A DNA stretch of 64,000 nucleotides from Plesiocystis pacifica SIR-1 (GTDB lineage Bacteria; Myxococcota_A; Polyangia; Nannocystales; Nannocystaceae). Below, piece by piece: positions 23,730 to 33,431 of the stretch. Every line of letters begins with the position of its first letter. Position 1 is the first letter of the stretch. The notes under the pieces were generated by a model. It did not search any database, was not told the DNA's origin, and worked only from the letters and a program-made list of their open reading frames with translations. Both the position numbers and the translations under genes were made by a program. The stretch spans positions 83,771 through 147,770 of the forward strand of contig NZ_ABCS01000014.1 in NCBI RefSeq assembly GCF_000170895.1, written 5' to 3'.

Positions 23730-26561
23730 ATGAACAAGCAAAGCATCTACCGCACCATCACCTTGCTGAGTCTGCCCGCAGCCCTGCTCGCGGGCTGCGA
23801 CACCCAAGAACAGTCGGGCCAGGTCTACGACCGCGCCACCTTGACCCAGATCGAGCTCGACGCCGAGGCCCTCCACGTCCTCGACCCGGCCCGCGTGACC
23901 GTAGCCGCCGACGTCGACAGCGAGGCCTTCTCGACGGACCTGGTCGTCGGCCTGCGCAGCACCACCGAGGACGCCGGCTGCGTGCTCGGGGCGATGAAGC
24001 TCGACCACGCCGAGGACGGCGAGGCCAGCTTCATCGGCGAGTCCGAGTTCATCATCAACGCCAGCTGCGCCAAGCTGGTCGAGGGCGGCGAGGTCGAGGC
24101 CTTCGTGGCCTTCGACCCGTGGAACCGCCTGGGCGACTCCCAAGCCAACGACGCCGCCTACGAGGCGGCCGGCGGTGACCTCTACCGCATCGTCTCGAGC
24201 GCGGCCATGGACGAGAGCGCCTGCGACAGCTGCGAGACCTACCTGCCCATCGCGGCCTCCCCGGGCCTCGACGCCCAGCTGCGCGAGCTCAACGTGTCCT
24301 CGACCCTCGCCGTGCTCCGCGTCGACGAGGCCGCGCCGACCCGCGACCCCGAGTCGGGCCTGCAGCTGGCCGGCGGCGCCCGGACCCCGGACTTCAGCGT
24401 GTCCGAGAGCCTGCGCGTGACCGGCCTCGACAAGGGCCAGGGCCTCGACGACGGGCGCGTGTCCGTGCGCCACAGCATCCGCCCCCTGGGCAGCTCCGAC
24501 GCGGGCCTGCCCCTGCTCGAGCTCAGCCCCGAGGGCCTGCGCGAGTCCACGCCGGTCAGCGTCTCCGGTCCCCACACCATCGACTCGGCCGCGGGCCTCT
24601 ACGTCGAGGGCGCGGCCCGGGACGCCATCGTCGGCGGCGCGTGGTCCCACCTCGAGGACTTCGAGCTGGTGACCTGCGTCGAGACCGAGTTCGACCAGGC
24701 CGTCTACCCCGGTGAGCTGGCCGCCCGCGACAACGACTGCGGGGCCGTGCCCGTGGTCGTGATCCGCGAGGCCGCCGAGGGCCCCGAGGCCGAGGCCCTG
24801 GCGGGCGCCGCCGCGGTCCGCTCGGCCGAGAGCTGGGGCGACGACTGGGGCTGGAGCAACTCGACCTTCGGCTACTCGGGGGTCGACTTCGACGCCTGGC
24901 TCGACATCAACGCGTCCGAGAGCGCGACCCAGACCTACGGCGGCATCTCCGTGGTCAACGCCGGCTCGTGGTTCGAGGCCGGGGTCAACTCGACGGCGAC
25001 GGTGTTCGACATCGGCATCAACATCATCGACCTCTACGCGACCTTCATCGCCTACGACGACGGCGGGGGCACGGCGGCCATGGGCGCCTCGCTGTTCTTC
25101 ACCGACTTCATCGATCCGTTCAACATCACCATCGCCGAGGGCGAGGCGGTCTCGCTCCAGAACATGTTCGACTGGGCCGGCCTCGACATCGACCCCAGCT
25201 TGTCCCTCGAGTACGTGCTCGCGGGCGTCGACTTCGACGACGGCTGCGGCAACGTGACCGCCGCCATGAAGGCCGCCGGCACCATCGGCATCAACACCGA
25301 CGAGACCACGATCACCGTGGACTCGACGCCGACCGGGGCCAAGGTCACCGGCGTGATCACGCCCTACCTCAACCTCGCGGCCATCGCCGAGACCTCCGTG
25401 TCCTACGGCGAGTACCTCAGCGGCGGCGTGACCGTGACCTTGAACCTGCTCAACATCGACGTGCCGTTCACGGCCACGGCCGAGTACCGGCGGGGCAACA
25501 ACGGGACCAACCAGCTGATCTTCACCCAGCTGGCCCAGGCGGTGATCACCGTGCTCAGCGGCGACATCACCTACTACATCAAGTACAAGATCCCGTGGCC
25601 GCTGTGCTGGGCCAACTGCACCAAGAAGCACACCGGCACCCTGCTCGACTGGAACGGCTACACGGCCCCGGCCCTGACCCTGTTCTCGGCCACGCAGACC
25701 GTCAGCTGGGCCGCAGGACCCAGCAGCTGCGGCAACGACGTGTGCGAGTGGGACGAGGGCAGCTCGTGCTCCGAAGACTGCGGGCCGAGCTGGATGTACG
25801 CCGACCGCGTCGACGCCGACGAGAACTGGATCGACGTCTACTTCCCCTACAGCTTCTCCAACCCCGTGGTCATCGTCGGGCCCGCGTCCTACAACGGCAG
25901 CGACCCCGCCGTGGTCCGCGTGCGCAACGTGACCAGCTCGGGCTTCCAGCTGCGCGTCGAGGAGTACGCCTACGACGACGGCGACCACGCCTACGAGCAG
26001 GTCGCCTACATGGTGCTCGAGGAGGGCACGCACACCGCCCCCGACGGCACGACCTGGGAGGTCGGGACCAAGACCGGCGTCGAGGTCACCGAGGAGACCA
26101 AGAGCTTCTCGAACAGCTTCTCGAGCGCGCCGCTGCTGCTGGCCTCGAGCCAGACCTACAACGGCAGCGACCCCATGACCGTGCGCGTCGACAACCTCGG
26201 CGCGTCGAGCTTCGGGGTGTGGTGCGAGGAGGAGGAGGCCAAGGTCGAGGCCGGCGAGGGCCACAACGCCGAGACCATCGGCTACGTCGCCATCGACGGC
26301 ACCCCGGCGAGCTGGCCCGGCGACGGCTACAAGGTCAACTACAGCAAGAGCAACGCCGTCGACGAGAACTGGGACAGCTTCTTCAGCGGCGCGATCGAGC
26401 TCAAGGTCCAGGAGGAGCTGTCCCACGACGCCGAGGTCGACCACGCCGACGAGACCCTGCACGTGCTGCGCATGTCCCGGGACAGCGGCGGCGGCGAGCT
26501 GATCTTCGCCCAGGACGTGACCAACTCGGGCACGGACTCGTGCACCATCCGCTGGCGCTGA
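23730..26561 (+). CDS. Large secreted lipoprotein with C-terminal tandem beta modules
   Basis: A 943-residue predicted lipoprotein: the signal peptide ends LLAGC (Cys22), and a GGACGGA-like ribosome site precedes the ATG. Residues about 25-600 are of unknown fold with scattered Cys pairs. A short Cys-rich knot at about 670-690 (CGNDVCEWDEGSSCSEDC) is a motif common in myxobacterial exported proteins. It is followed by two related modules of about 110 residues, with matching NPVVIVGPASYNGSDP and APLLLASSQTYNGSDP blocks and a partner Glu-rich strand, resembling H-type-lectin-like beta sandwiches. Probably a surface adhesin or matrix protein. An intrinsic terminator follows. Confidence 0.65.
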   Translation: MNKQSIYRTITLLSLPAALLAGCDTQEQSGQVYDRATLTQIELDAEALHVLDPARVTVAADVDSEAFSTDLVVGLRSTTEDAGCVLGAMKLDHAEDGEASFIGESEFIINASCAKLVEGGEVEAFVAFDPWNRLGDSQANDAAYEAAGGDLYRIVSSAAMDESACDSCETYLPIAASPGLDAQLRELNVSSTLAVLRVDEAAPTRDPESGLQLAGGARTPDFSVSESLRVTGLDKGQGLDDGRVSVRHSIRPLGSSDAGLPLLELSPEGLRESTPVSVSGPHTIDSAAGLYVEGAARDAIVGGAWSHLEDFELVTCVETEFDQAVYPGELAARDNDCGAVPVVVIREAAEGPEAEALAGAAAVRSAESWGDDWGWSNSTFGYSGVDFDAWLDINASESATQTYGGISVVNAGSWFEAGVNSTATVFDIGINIIDLYATFIAYDDGGGTAAMGASLFFTDFIDPFNITIAEGEAVSLQNMFDWAGLDIDPSLSLEYVLAGVDFDDGCGNVTAAMKAAGTIGINTDETTITVDSTPTGAKVTGVITPYLNLAAIAETSVSYGEYLSGGVTVTLNLLNIDVPFTATAEYRRGNNGTNQLIFTQLAQAVITVLSGDITYYIKYKIPWPLCWANCTKKHTGTLLDWNGYTAPALTLFSATQTVSWAAGPSSCGNDVCEWDEGSSCSEDCGPSWMYADRVDADENWIDVYFPYSFSNPVVIVGPASYNGSDPAVVRVRNVTSSGFQLRVEEYAYDDGDHAYEQVAYMVLEEGTHTAPDGTTWEVGTKTGVEVTEETKSFSNSFSSAPLLLASSQTYNGSDPMTVRVDNLGASSFGVWCEEEEAKVEAGEGHNAETIGYVAIDGTPASWPGDGYKVNYSKSNAVDENWDSFFSGAIELKVQEELSHDAEVDHADETLHVLRMSRDSGGGELIFAQDVTNSGTDSCTIRWR

Positions 26562-26612
26562 GCCAGGCGCGGGCGCTGAGCCCCGCGCGCTGACCGAGGT
26601 CCCGACCTCGAG

Positions 26613-26640
26613 AGGGGGAGTCCAGCCGGGCTCCCCCTTT
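26613..26640 (+). terminator. Intrinsic terminator after the large lipoprotein gene
   Basis: AGGGGGAG (26613-26620) pairs with CTCCCCCT (26631-26638) across a 10-nt loop, and the stem runs into TTT. It lies 52 bp after the stop codon. Confidence 0.75.
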
Positions 26641-26772
26641 GCGTGTGCTCCGACCCCGGCCGTCGCCTCGGTGTCAGCCGCCCATCGCCCGCCTCCGCGG
26701 GCGCCCGCCCCCGAGTTCATCGACGCAGACAAAGCGGTAGACGGCCGGCGCGGGCTTGGGTTTGCTGTAGCC

Positions 26773-29184
26773 GTGGACGTCACGGAGATCGAGGCCGCGC
26801 GGGTCCGGGCCGTGGTCCGGGAGCGGCTCCTGGGCAAGGCGGCCGAGGGGCCGCGCGTGGCCCACTTCCGCGTGCTCGAGCCCCTCGGCGAGGGCGCGAG
26901 CGCGGTGGTCTACGCCGCCCACGACGAGCGCCTCGATCGCCGCGTCGCCCTCAAGATCTACCGCGAGGCGATGTCCGAGGGTCAGCGCCTGCGCATGCAG
27001 CGAGAGGCCCAGGCCCTCGCGCGGGTCAACCATCCCAACGTCGTCGCCATCTACGAGGTGACCGAGCACGCGGGCGCCCTGAGCCTGGCCATGGAGTTCG
27101 TGCCGGGCGCGACCCTCGAGGCCTGGCAACGCGAGGCGCGGCCTCCCTGGCGCGCGCGGGTGGCCGCCTACGTCCAGGCCGCGCGGGGCCTCGCGGCCCT
27201 GCACGCGGCGGGGCTGGTCCACCGCGACTTCAAGCCGAGCAACGCCATGCGCGACGAACACGGCCGGGTCCGGGTCCTCGATCTGGGCCTGGGGGCCCGG
27301 GACGCGGTCCCCAACGCGCCCACGCCCCAGCCGGACGCGGGGCCCCTGGACATGGCGCTGACCCAGACCGACGCCCTGGTCGGGACGCCGGCCTACATGG
27401 CCCCGGAGCAGCTCGACGGCGACGCGGCCGGCCCCGCCGCGGACCAGTTCGCGCTGTGCGTCTCGCTGTGGGAGGCCCTGTTTGGCGCCCGCCCCTTCCC
27501 GGGCGCGACCTTGATCGAGCTGCGCGACGCGATCGCGGACGGCCCGGTCCTGCCTACCGAGCCCGAGACCGTGTCTGCGCCGGAGCTGCCGCGTCGCGTC
27601 CGTCGACGGCTCCTGGCCTGCCTCGGCCGCGGGCTGTCCGAGCACCCCGAGGACCGCTGGCCCGAGCTCGCCGCCCTGGCGGCGGAGCTCGAGACCGTCG
27701 CCAACCCGAGCCCACGCCGACCGTCGACCTGGGCCCTGGCCGCCGTCGCCGGAGCCTCGGGGCTGTGCCTGCTCGGCGCGTGGGCGCTGACGAACGCGGG
27801 CCCCAGCGCGCCCTCGCCGAGCCCAGGTCCCCAGCTGACACCACCGAGCCCGGCCGCGCCCCAACTCGGCGAGCCCCAACTCGACGAGCCCTCCGGCGCG
27901 TCTGGCTTCGTCGGCTCGAGCCGCGGCGGCGGGCCCTTTTGGCCGATCCTCGCGGGCCGTGGTTGGCGCGAGGGCTACACCCAAGCCCTCGCCGCCGACT
28001 TCGGCGGGAGCCCCCACGACGACCTGCTGCACGTCGACGCGAGCTCGGGGCACGCCGAGCTGTGGCTGTCCGACGGTCGCGGCGGCTGGAGCCCCGAGTT
28101 CCGCGCCGACGGGTGGGCGACCCGGCGCCAGCTCCTGCGCCTCCCGGCCTCCCCGAGCTGGGCCCCCGAGGGCGTGACCCTCCTCGTCCACGCCGCCAGC
28201 GGCCGCGACGAGCTGCGCGCCCACGTCGACGGGGCGTGGCGCCCTGCCCTGCCCCTGGACCTGCCCCCCGAGCTCGAGCTGCTCGCCGTCCGGCGCACCG
28301 ACGAGGGGCTCGAGCTCCTCGCCCGCGAGGCGTCCTCGAGCGCGCTGCGAGCCCTGACCCTGCTGCCGCCGACCGCCTCCGAGCCCGGGCGCGTGGAGGA
28401 GCGCTGGCGCGGCGACTGGGGCCCAGGGGTGCGCCTCGTCGCCCTCGACCTCGACGACGACGGGCGCGACGAGCTCGCCCGCGCGAGGCCCTCGCAGCGG
28501 GAAAGGACGGCCCTCGAGCCCGACTGGGAGCTCGATCTGCTCCGCCCCGTCCCGACCGAGGCGGGCTTCGAGCTCGCGGCTTCGACGGCGCTCCCGGGGC
28601 CCGTCGAGCTGCGCGTCGGCGCCTTGGACCCCCGCGGCGCGCGGGACGACCTGTTGGTCCTCGACCCCGCCCGCGGCCACGCCCAGGTGTTCACCACCAC
28701 CCCGGGTCTGGAGCGGCGCGGCCAGGCTGAGGTCGACCCCTGGTCCGTGGTCACGCCCCTGAACTTCACCGGCGTGACCGGACCCTCGGCCCTCGACGAG
28801 GTCTACTTTTACGGCGCCGAGCAGCCCCCCGCGCGGCCCGTCCTCGACCCCGGCGCGACCGTGTCGGGCGTCCTCCAGTCCACCGACCTCGACAACCCCG
28901 CGCGCCCGGGCTGCGCCGCCGACGACTACCTGCTGACCGCGACCGCCCCCGAGCGCCTGCGCGTGTCCGTGGAGCTCGAGGGCCGCCCCGAGGCCGAGCC
29001 CGTGTTTGGCCTGACCCTCGTCGACACCGGCACGGGCCGGCCCGCGACCTGGGCCGGACCGGACGACGCCGCCGAGCCCTCCGTGGACCTCGAGCTGCCG
29101 GCGGGGGTCGAGGTCGTCGTCCGCGTCACCGCCCTCGACCCGAGCGCCCGCGGCCCCTACACGCTGCGCGCGACGAGGCGCTGA
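26773..29184 (+). CDS. Transmembrane Ser/Thr protein kinase with extracytoplasmic repeat domain
   Basis: A receptor-type kinase of about 803 residues. The kinase domain shows, relative to the chosen start, the glycine loop GEGASAVVY near 40, the ATP-anchoring Lys in VALKIYR, the catalytic loop HRDFKPSN near 150, DLG in place of DFG, and MAPEQ. One membrane segment (about 319-338) leads to an outer domain of about 460 residues with beta-propeller-like VCBS/FG-GAP blocks (ALDLDDDGRDELAR, HDDLLHVDASSG). I start at the GTG at 26773 because the in-frame GTG at 26671 adds codons with many A/T third bases. It is 10 bp from the sigma-factor gene downstream. Confidence 0.85.
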   Translation: MDVTEIEAARVRAVVRERLLGKAAEGPRVAHFRVLEPLGEGASAVVYAAHDERLDRRVALKIYREAMSEGQRLRMQREAQALARVNHPNVVAIYEVTEHAGALSLAMEFVPGATLEAWQREARPPWRARVAAYVQAARGLAALHAAGLVHRDFKPSNAMRDEHGRVRVLDLGLGARDAVPNAPTPQPDAGPLDMALTQTDALVGTPAYMAPEQLDGDAAGPAADQFALCVSLWEALFGARPFPGATLIELRDAIADGPVLPTEPETVSAPELPRRVRRRLLACLGRGLSEHPEDRWPELAALAAELETVANPSPRRPSTWALAAVAGASGLCLLGAWALTNAGPSAPSPSPGPQLTPPSPAAPQLGEPQLDEPSGASGFVGSSRGGGPFWPILAGRGWREGYTQALAADFGGSPHDDLLHVDASSGHAELWLSDGRGGWSPEFRADGWATRRQLLRLPASPSWAPEGVTLLVHAASGRDELRAHVDGAWRPALPLDLPPELELLAVRRTDEGLELLAREASSSALRALTLLPPTASEPGRVEERWRGDWGPGVRLVALDLDDDGRDELARARPSQRERTALEPDWELDLLRPVPTEAGFELAASTALPGPVELRVGALDPRGARDDLLVLDPARGHAQVFTTTPGLERRGQAEVDPWSVVTPLNFTGVTGPSALDEVYFYGAEQPPARPVLDPGATVSGVLQSTDLDNPARPGCAADDYLLTATAPERLRVSVELEGRPEAEPVFGLTLVDTGTGRPATWAGPDDAAEPSVDLELPAGVEVVVRVTALDPSARGPYTLRATRR

Positions 29185-29193
29185 GCTGCACCC

Positions 29194-29874
29194 ATGGCTG
29201 ACGACTACGAACTCCTCGAGCGCTGGCGACGGGGCGACAACGCGGCCGCGGAGCGCCTGTTCGAGCGGCACTTCGACGCCATCTTCCGGTTCTTCTCGGC
29301 CAAGGCCGGCGGCGGCGCGGGGGTCGAGGATCTGGTCCAGGAGACCTTCCTCGCCGCCCTCCAGGCCCGCGATCGGGTGCGCGAGGCGAGCTTCCGGGCC
29401 TACCTGTTTGGCGTCGCCCGGCACGTGCTGTTCGCCCACTACCGCCAGGTCCGGCGGCGCCGGGCCGTCGACCCCATCGACACCGCCGACGAGGACATCG
29501 GCGCCCTCAGCCTCGCAACCTTGGCGCCCACGGCCAGCGGCGTGCTGATCCGCCGCGCCGAGGAGCGCCTGCTGCTCGAGGCCCTGCGCCGCCTGCCCCT
29601 CGATCACCAGATCGTCATCGAGCTGGTCCACTGGGAGAACCTGCGCGGGCCCGAGGTCGCGGCGATCCTCGGGGTCAGCCTGGCCGCCATGCGCAGCCGC
29701 CTGCACCGAGCCAAGCGCGAGCTCCAGCGTCAGCTCGAGGGCCTGGCCAGCTCGCCGGAGCTGCTCGAGAGCACCGTCTCCGACCTCGACGCCTGGGCCC
29801 AAAAACTCCGCAGCGCGCCCGCGCCAAAAGAGCCCAGCCCCCACCCCGGGCAGGGTTCGCCCGAGGACCCTTGA
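29194..29874 (+). CDS. ECF-type RNA polymerase sigma factor
   Basis: A 226-residue sigma-70 family protein. Region 2 runs from about 10 to 85 (LFERHFDAIFRFF, VEDLVQETFLAAL, with the promoter-melting and -10 binding helices), and region 4 from about 125 to 185 (LLLEALRRLPLDHQIVIELV, then the helix-turn-helix GPEVAAILGVSLAAMRSRLHRAKREL). A C-terminal tail of about 40 residues is Pro-rich. No anti-sigma gene is adjacent. Instead it sits 10 bp after the transmembrane kinase gene. In known kinase-linked ECF groups the sigma factor is switched on by phosphorylation, which is the likely arrangement here. Confidence 0.88.
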   Translation: MADDYELLERWRRGDNAAAERLFERHFDAIFRFFSAKAGGGAGVEDLVQETFLAALQARDRVREASFRAYLFGVARHVLFAHYRQVRRRRAVDPIDTADEDIGALSLATLAPTASGVLIRRAEERLLLEALRRLPLDHQIVIELVHWENLRGPEVAAILGVSLAAMRSRLHRAKRELQRQLEGLASSPELLESTVSDLDAWAQKLRSAPAPKEPSPHPGQGSPEDP

Positions 29875-29938
29875 CCCGGAGACTCCTCACGACTTTTTTG
29901 AGAATGCTTTCGCCGACTGCTTCCACGTCGTCGGTGTG

Positions 29939-31258
29939 ATGCATGACGCACGCTTTCCCCTCTCCCCCTCCCTGCTCGCCCTCTCGATGTGCGCGGCCCT
30001 GACCGCCTGCGGCGGCGAGGTCGACTCGTCCATCGAGATCGATCCTGCCGACCTCGCCCCGCCCGACGAGGCCACCTTCGCGGGCCAACACCCCGCAGCC
30101 CGCGACGCCATGCCGGAGCCCCTGGCGCGCTCCCGTGACTCGGACGGCAGCGACGACCCCGAGCTCCAGGCCTTCCTGGCCGCCGCCCCCGGGGTCCTGG
30201 CCTGGGAGCCGGTCCGGGGTGACGAAGCCCCCGACGCGGCCTTGAGCCGGATCGCCGCGAGCCACGACGACGCCGAGGCCGAGTTCCGCTACGTCGGCAT
30301 GGTCACCGCCCGCGGCCACTACCTCGTCGAGATCGAAGGCGCGGCCATGGACGACGTGCTCGCCCACGTCGAGATGATCGCCGAGGCCGGCACCACCCAC
30401 CCCTCCGGCGACGCCCAGGTCCCGGCCGACTACGCCGCCGAGGACGAGTTCCGCGGGTGGAGCAACGGCGCCGACAGTCGTCAGCGCAAGACCGGCACCA
30501 ACATCCCGGCCATGCTCGGCCAGGTCAACTTCGGCTGCACCGGCGCGCTGATCGGCCGACGCCTGGTCCGCACCGCGGCTCACTGCATCGTCGGCCACAC
30601 CACCAACGGCAACGGCTCGATCCCCTCCTCGATCAACTTCTCCTACCGCCGCGACGCGGGCACCACCCCGGTCTCGGTGTGGACCAACTCCTTTTATTAC
30701 GGCGGCGCCTACATCCCCAACGACTGCGCTCAGTCCACGACCGCCGACTACTCCTTTGGCTACCGCAACAACTTCGACGCCTGCACCTGGTCGGACTGGG
30801 CCATCCTGATCCTGCCCAGCAACTGGAACGGCAACGTCTGGCACTCGTGGTTCGGCTACAAGGGCCTCGTCGGCAACGACATCGACATGGAGCTGCGCAA
30901 CGGCGGGTACCCGGCCTGCGAGCGCTGGAACAGCGCCACCATGCAGTGGGAGGACTACCCCGAGGCCCCCGCGAACTGCGTCGACAACGCCTACTACGAG
31001 GACAGCTCGTGGCCCTGCGAGGTCTCGGCGTGGACCAACGGCACGAGCAAGTTCCGCACGGGCTGCGACTCCTCGCCGGGCCACTCGGGCGGCCCCGTGT
31101 GGCAGGAGAACACCGCCTACCTCATCGGCCACGTCCAGTGGCAAGACTGCTCGACCTGCCCCTCGGGCTCGACCAACCGCGAGGCGCCGAACCACATCCT
31201 CGGCCACGACAGCTGGCTGTTCAACTTCCAAAACCAGCTGCGCAGCCAGTTCCCCTGA
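29939..31258 (+). CDS. Secreted trypsin-like serine protease lipoprotein
   Basis: A 439-residue predicted lipoprotein. The ATG at 29939 follows an in-frame GTG. The signal peptide ends in ALTAC. A propeptide-like region of about 140 residues precedes a chymotrypsin-fold protease. The triad is visible: His in RTAAHCIVG, Asp in WSDWAILIL, and Ser in SPGHSGGPVW. Paired Cys around the active site (GCTGALIG and AAHC) fit the usual disulfide. Long aromatic insertions (SFYYGGAYIPNDC) and a Cys pair near the end (DCSTCPSG) mark it as a divergent member. It may process surface proteins or help degrade prey. Confidence 0.87.
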   Translation: MHDARFPLSPSLLALSMCAALTACGGEVDSSIEIDPADLAPPDEATFAGQHPAARDAMPEPLARSRDSDGSDDPELQAFLAAAPGVLAWEPVRGDEAPDAALSRIAASHDDAEAEFRYVGMVTARGHYLVEIEGAAMDDVLAHVEMIAEAGTTHPSGDAQVPADYAAEDEFRGWSNGADSRQRKTGTNIPAMLGQVNFGCTGALIGRRLVRTAAHCIVGHTTNGNGSIPSSINFSYRRDAGTTPVSVWTNSFYYGGAYIPNDCAQSTTADYSFGYRNNFDACTWSDWAILILPSNWNGNVWHSWFGYKGLVGNDIDMELRNGGYPACERWNSATMQWEDYPEAPANCVDNAYYEDSSWPCEVSAWTNGTSKFRTGCDSSPGHSGGPVWQENTAYLIGHVQWQDCSTCPSGSTNREAPNHILGHDSWLFNFQNQLRSQFP

Positions 31259-31284
31259 GCCGCGCTCCGACGCGCACCAACACC

Positions 31285-31315
31285 GGCCGAGGGTGGCTCG
31301 CCGCTGCCCTCGGCC
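31285..31315. terminator. GC-rich hairpin between convergent genes
   Basis: GGCCGAGGG (31285-31293) pairs perfectly with CCCTCGGCC (31307-31315) across 13 nt. No T-tract follows. It lies between the stop codons of the protease and helicase genes, so it may block read-through in both directions. Confidence 0.5.
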
Positions 31316-31326
31316 CGCGCGTCAGG

Positions 31327-33345
31327 TCAGCGCGGCGGCCCGGCCTTGGCCGGGCGGATCTTGAGCTTGGGGTCGCGGGCGTCGGGCTTGGCGGCCTTGC
31401 GCGCGAAGGTCTCGGCGACGTCGACGGCGACCTCGAACACGGAGCTGCGCAGGCCGATGCGGACGGCCCCGACGCTGCGCGAGGTGATCTCGCCGCGGCG
31501 GCACAGGTGCGCGAGCAGGCGCCCGGGCGTGGCCCCGCCGCGCTGCCCCCAGTTGATCTCGAAGCGGCGATAGCCGGGCTGCTCGGCGAAGTCGAAGTCG
31601 TCGCGCCCGCGGCCCTTGTCGCGGCGCTCGCCTCGGTCGTCCCGGCGCCGGTCTCCGCCGCGCTCTGGCCGGTCTTGACGATCAAAGCGGCGCTCCCGAC
31701 GGGGCCCGCGATCGTCCCGGTCGCGGTCGTGGCGGTCTCGATCGCGCCGGCCCTTGGACTTCTTGCTCTCGATGGCCATGGGCTCCCGGGGCAGGGGCGG
31801 GGTCGCCATCTCGAGCAAGGTCGCAACCAGGACCTGCGGGTCGTGGCGCTCGAGCAAGGTCGCGGCGTAGGCCAGGTCCGCCTCGGCCAGGTTGCGCCGG
31901 GGGCCCCGTGCGGCCAGCTCCTCGGCGGTCTGGGCCGCCGGCGTCGCTTCGGTCCCCGTCTGCGCTCCGGTCTCCGCCTCTGTCGTTGCGGGACCCTCGA
32001 CCGCGGGCGCGCTGCCCTCGGCCGCGGGCGCGCTGCCCTCGACCGCGGGCGCGCTGCCCTCTGCCGCCGGGCTCGCGTCCGAGCCCTCGGCCTCGAGCTC
32101 CGTCGTCAACAGCCGGTTGAGCTCCCGGCGGGTCCGCTTGCGCACGGCCTTGCGGATCTTCTTGGGCGTCGGCGGGGTCGCCCAGTTGGGCTCGACCTTG
32201 GCGCTCGACAGCAGCCGGCGGATCCGCCCCTCGGCCCGGCGCGGGACCAGCAGCCAGCTCGCCCCCTTGCGCCCGGCCCGGCCGGTGCGGCCGCTGCGGT
32301 GGGTGTAGTTGGCGTGGTCCGTGGGCAGGTCGGCGTGGATGACCGTGGCGATGTCGGCCACGTCGATGCCGCGGGCGGCGACGTCCGTGGCGACCAGGGT
32401 GTTGACGATGCCCGAGCGGAAGGCCTCGAGGGTGCGCGTGCGCTGGGCCTGGCTGAGCTCGCCGCTAAAGGGCAGGGCCGAGAAGCCGTCGCTGGCCAGC
32501 TGCGAGGCGAGGGTGTCGGTGTCGATGCGCCGGCGCACGAAGATCAGCGTGCGCCGCCCGGAGGCCAGCAACATCAGGTTGACCAGCGCCGGGTAGCGGT
32601 TGCCCATGTCGACGCTGTAGCAGGTGACCTCGATGTCCTGGTGCGGCGCGCCGAGGGCCGTGCCCTGGACCGTGCGCGCCTCGTCGCCCTGGAAGGCGTC
32701 GGCGAGGCGCCGGACCTCGCGGGGGAAGGTGGCCGAGACCAGGTGGCTGGTCCGCGACTCGGGCAGCTCGGCGACGATCGCGTCGAGCTCGTCGCGAAAG
32801 CCCATGTCGAGCATCTGGTCGGCCTCGTCGAGGACCACGTGGCTGACGTCGCTGCAGTCGACCCCGCGCTCGCCCGAGTCGTTGCGCATGTGGTCGAGGA
32901 GCCGGCCTGGGGTGGCCACGAGCACCCGCGGGCGCCGGGCCAGGCGGCGCCAGTCGCCGCGGATGTCGACGCCGCCGGTGACCACCTCGACCTCGACGCC
33001 GCGGACCATGGAGTAGAGCGAGGCCAGCTCGCCGCGGACCTGGGAGGCCAGCTCGCGGGTGGGCGTGATGACCAGGGCCGTCGGGCCGCGGCGCGAGCGG
33101 GCCTCGTCGCCGAGCAGGGACTCGGCCAGGGCCAGGCCCAGGGCCATGGTCTTGCCCGAGCCCGTCGCCGAGGAGATGCGCAGGTTGTGCCCGCGCAGCT
33201 CCGGCGAGAGCACGGCCTGCTGCACGGAGGTCAGCCCCGTGAAGCCGCGCTCGCGCATCGCCTTGGCCAGCGGCGCGGGGACCCCTTCGAAATTCGAGGC
33301 GGAACCCGAGGGCTCGGTGGCGGTGTTCGCGGGCGCGTCGGTCAC
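31327..33345 (-). CDS. DEAD-box RNA helicase with DbpA-type RNA-binding domain
   Basis: A 672-residue RNA helicase. Helicase motifs occur in order: Q-motif region LTSVQQAVL, motif I SATGSGKT at 59-66, Ia PTRELA, TPGRL, motif II DEAD, motif III SAT, RGIDVADIA and motif VI HRSGRTGRAG. A low-complexity Ala/Glu/Pro stretch and an Arg/Asp-rich stretch (residues about 520-585) connect to a C-terminal RRM-like DbpA domain (YRRFEINWGQRGG, SVGAVRI, SSVFEVAVD). DbpA in E. coli acts on 23S rRNA during 50S assembly, so a ribosome-biogenesis role is likely. GTG start. The insertion makes it longer than E. coli DbpA. Confidence 0.9.
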   Translation of the reverse strand: MTDAPANTATEPSGSASNFEGVPAPLAKAMRERGFTGLTSVQQAVLSPELRGHNLRISSATGSGKTMALGLALAESLLGDEARSRRGPTALVITPTRELASQVRGELASLYSMVRGVEVEVVTGGVDIRGDWRRLARRPRVLVATPGRLLDHMRNDSGERGVDCSDVSHVVLDEADQMLDMGFRDELDAIVAELPESRTSHLVSATFPREVRRLADAFQGDEARTVQGTALGAPHQDIEVTCYSVDMGNRYPALVNLMLLASGRRTLIFVRRRIDTDTLASQLASDGFSALPFSGELSQAQRTRTLEAFRSGIVNTLVATDVAARGIDVADIATVIHADLPTDHANYTHRSGRTGRAGRKGASWLLVPRRAEGRIRRLLSSAKVEPNWATPPTPKKIRKAVRKRTRRELNRLLTTELEAEGSDASPAAEGSAPAVEGSAPAAEGSAPAVEGPATTEAETGAQTGTEATPAAQTAEELAARGPRRNLAEADLAYAATLLERHDPQVLVATLLEMATPPLPREPMAIESKKSKGRRDRDRHDRDRDDRGPRRERRFDRQDRPERGGDRRRDDRGERRDKGRGRDDFDFAEQPGYRRFEINWGQRGGATPGRLLAHLCRRGEITSRSVGAVRIGLRSSVFEVAVDVAETFARKAAKPDARDPKLKIRPAKAGPPR

Positions 33346-33431
33346 CTGGCCCGGTACACCGGATCGCCCCGCGTGTCGACTGCGCGTTGACCGGTAGCCC
33401 CAGTCACCAGCTCAGCCCGGCCCAGCCCGGC

